Below, one piece after another: positions 63,675 through 64,000 of a stretch of 64,000 bases of DNA. A program made the translations under genes and the position numbers. Positions within the stretch are counted from its first letter, which is position 1, and every line of letters starts with the position of its first letter. This DNA comes from Nautilia sp. PV-1. GTDB taxonomy: Bacteria; Campylobacterota; Campylobacteria; Campylobacterales; Nautiliaceae. Below the pieces are notes generated by a model, which worked only from the letters and a program-made list of their open reading frames with translations, did not search any database and was not told where the DNA came from. Location: assembly GCF_004006315.1 (NCBI RefSeq), contig NZ_CP026530.1, positions 796,501-860,500 of the forward strand, read 5' to 3'.

Positions 63675-64000
63675 ATGGGGGTTGTTAAAAGTTATTTGGG
63701 TTCAAAGGTCTATTACAGGCCTCAGGGATTTTTGGATGCCAACAATGCTTCGCTTATTATCACACCAAACGATATAAAAAGCTTTGAAAGCAGAAAGATA
63801 AAATATGTCAGTATCGATTTTGAAAAAGTGGTAAGCGCCAATATAAACGCAATAAGATTTTTAAACGATATATTTGAAACACTGTATAAAAAAGACATAG
63901 AGTGCTGTTTTTTTAACGCGAATAAAAGTGTTTACAATCTGGCTTTAAAAATAGAAAACAGATTTTTTAATATTTACGAATCGGAAGAAGTTGAAAAACT
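63675..64000 (+). CDS. STAS-like protein (5' part, cut by window end)
   Basis: The first 108 residues of a gene starting at ATG 63675 with AAAGGGA upstream. The alternation of VYYRPQGFLDANNASLI, YVSIDFEKVVSANINAIRFL and IECCFFNANKSVYNLALK resembles a STAS domain (anti-sigma antagonist fold). The nearby ATG 63669 leads to a stop after six codons. Function unknown; the rest lies beyond the edge. Confidence 0.6.
   Translation, partial: MGVVKSYLGSKVYYRPQGFLDANNASLIITPNDIKSFESRKIKYVSIDFEKVVSANINAIRFLNDIFETLYKKDIECCFFNANKSVYNLALKIENRFFNIYESEEVEK

Overview
This window looks like a stretch of chromosome from an AT-rich member of the Campylobacterota, most likely a Nautilia/Caminibacter/Lebetimonas-type (Nautiliales) bacterium. 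The reasons are gene content and order: rpmH-rnpA-yidD-yidC-khpB-mnmE; a DapC-type aminotransferase close to murC; FtsH-like gene followed by a BioV-like esterase; rpsO near an Rrf2 regulator and flhA; cvpA-lysS-glyA-DUF1882-SPOR; and the futalosine menaquinone enzyme MqnC. Promoters are mostly an extended TATAAT/TACAAT box after a T-rich stretch with no clear -35. The taxon call is inference; no 16S gene is present. I see no rRNA, tRNA, CRISPR array, insertion sequence or prophage, and no gene-free gap above 300 bases. The largest gaps are about 205 bp (36877-37081) and 193 bp (22510-22702).

Layout. 1-4744 (+): ribosomal L34, RNase P protein, membrane insertase, RNA-binding KhpB, tRNA GTPase MnmE and a YqeY protein in an overlapping run. 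4736-10758 (-): a shortened NAD-glutamate dehydrogenase, an unlisted 19-codon basic ORF with a perfect Shine-Dalgarno, the Memo/radical-SAM pair, and a non-catalytic dihydroorotase-like protein. 10801-22509 (+): small membrane proteins, purD, envelope genes (RDD, LptD, MCE), a J-domain protein, a phosphoribosyltransferase-like protein, PNPase, an aminotransferase and murC. 22703-26892: an amino-acid racemase facing RecG, an M16-like protein and a class II aldolase-like protein. 26951-36876 (+): rsmH, an FtsL-like protein, an RND pump, mtaB, an FtsH-like ATPase, BioV, a cation antiporter and an orphan TRAP binding protein. 37082-42486: (-) SurE-YcaO-TcdA, then (+) an unknown gene and gpmA, then (-) FetB with a YqjD/YqjE-like trio. 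42558-49990: hisD, rpsO, an orphan sensor kinase, Rrf2, flhA, cmoA. 50040-55642 (+): metY, a GGDEF/EAL protein, metX, xseB and a nitrilase-like protein. 55639-64000: mqnC, a diguanylate cyclase, cvpA, lysS, glyA, DUF1882, SPOR, trpE and a STAS-like gene cut by the window end.

How the genes work together. Most are core housekeeping: translation and tRNA modification (MnmE, MtaB, TcdA, CmoA, LysS, RpsO), RNA turnover (PNPase, RNase P), envelope (LptD, MCE, MurC, YidC), flagellar export (FlhA), sulfhydrylation-route methionine synthesis (MetX+MetY), and c-di-GMP signalling. The genome is tightly packed: three convergent gene pairs share four bases at their stop codons.

The most interesting observations are: (i) a 60-nt gene for a 19-residue Arg/Lys-rich protein with its own promoter and terminator; (ii) an A8 slippery run that splits the membrane anchor from the body of the GGDEF/EAL protein; (iii) flhA and a J-domain gene that appear to start at non-ATG/GTG/TTG codons; and (iv) five enzyme-like proteins that have lost their catalytic or metal-binding residues (PyrC-like, M16-like, class II aldolase-like, FtsH-like, nitrilase-like).
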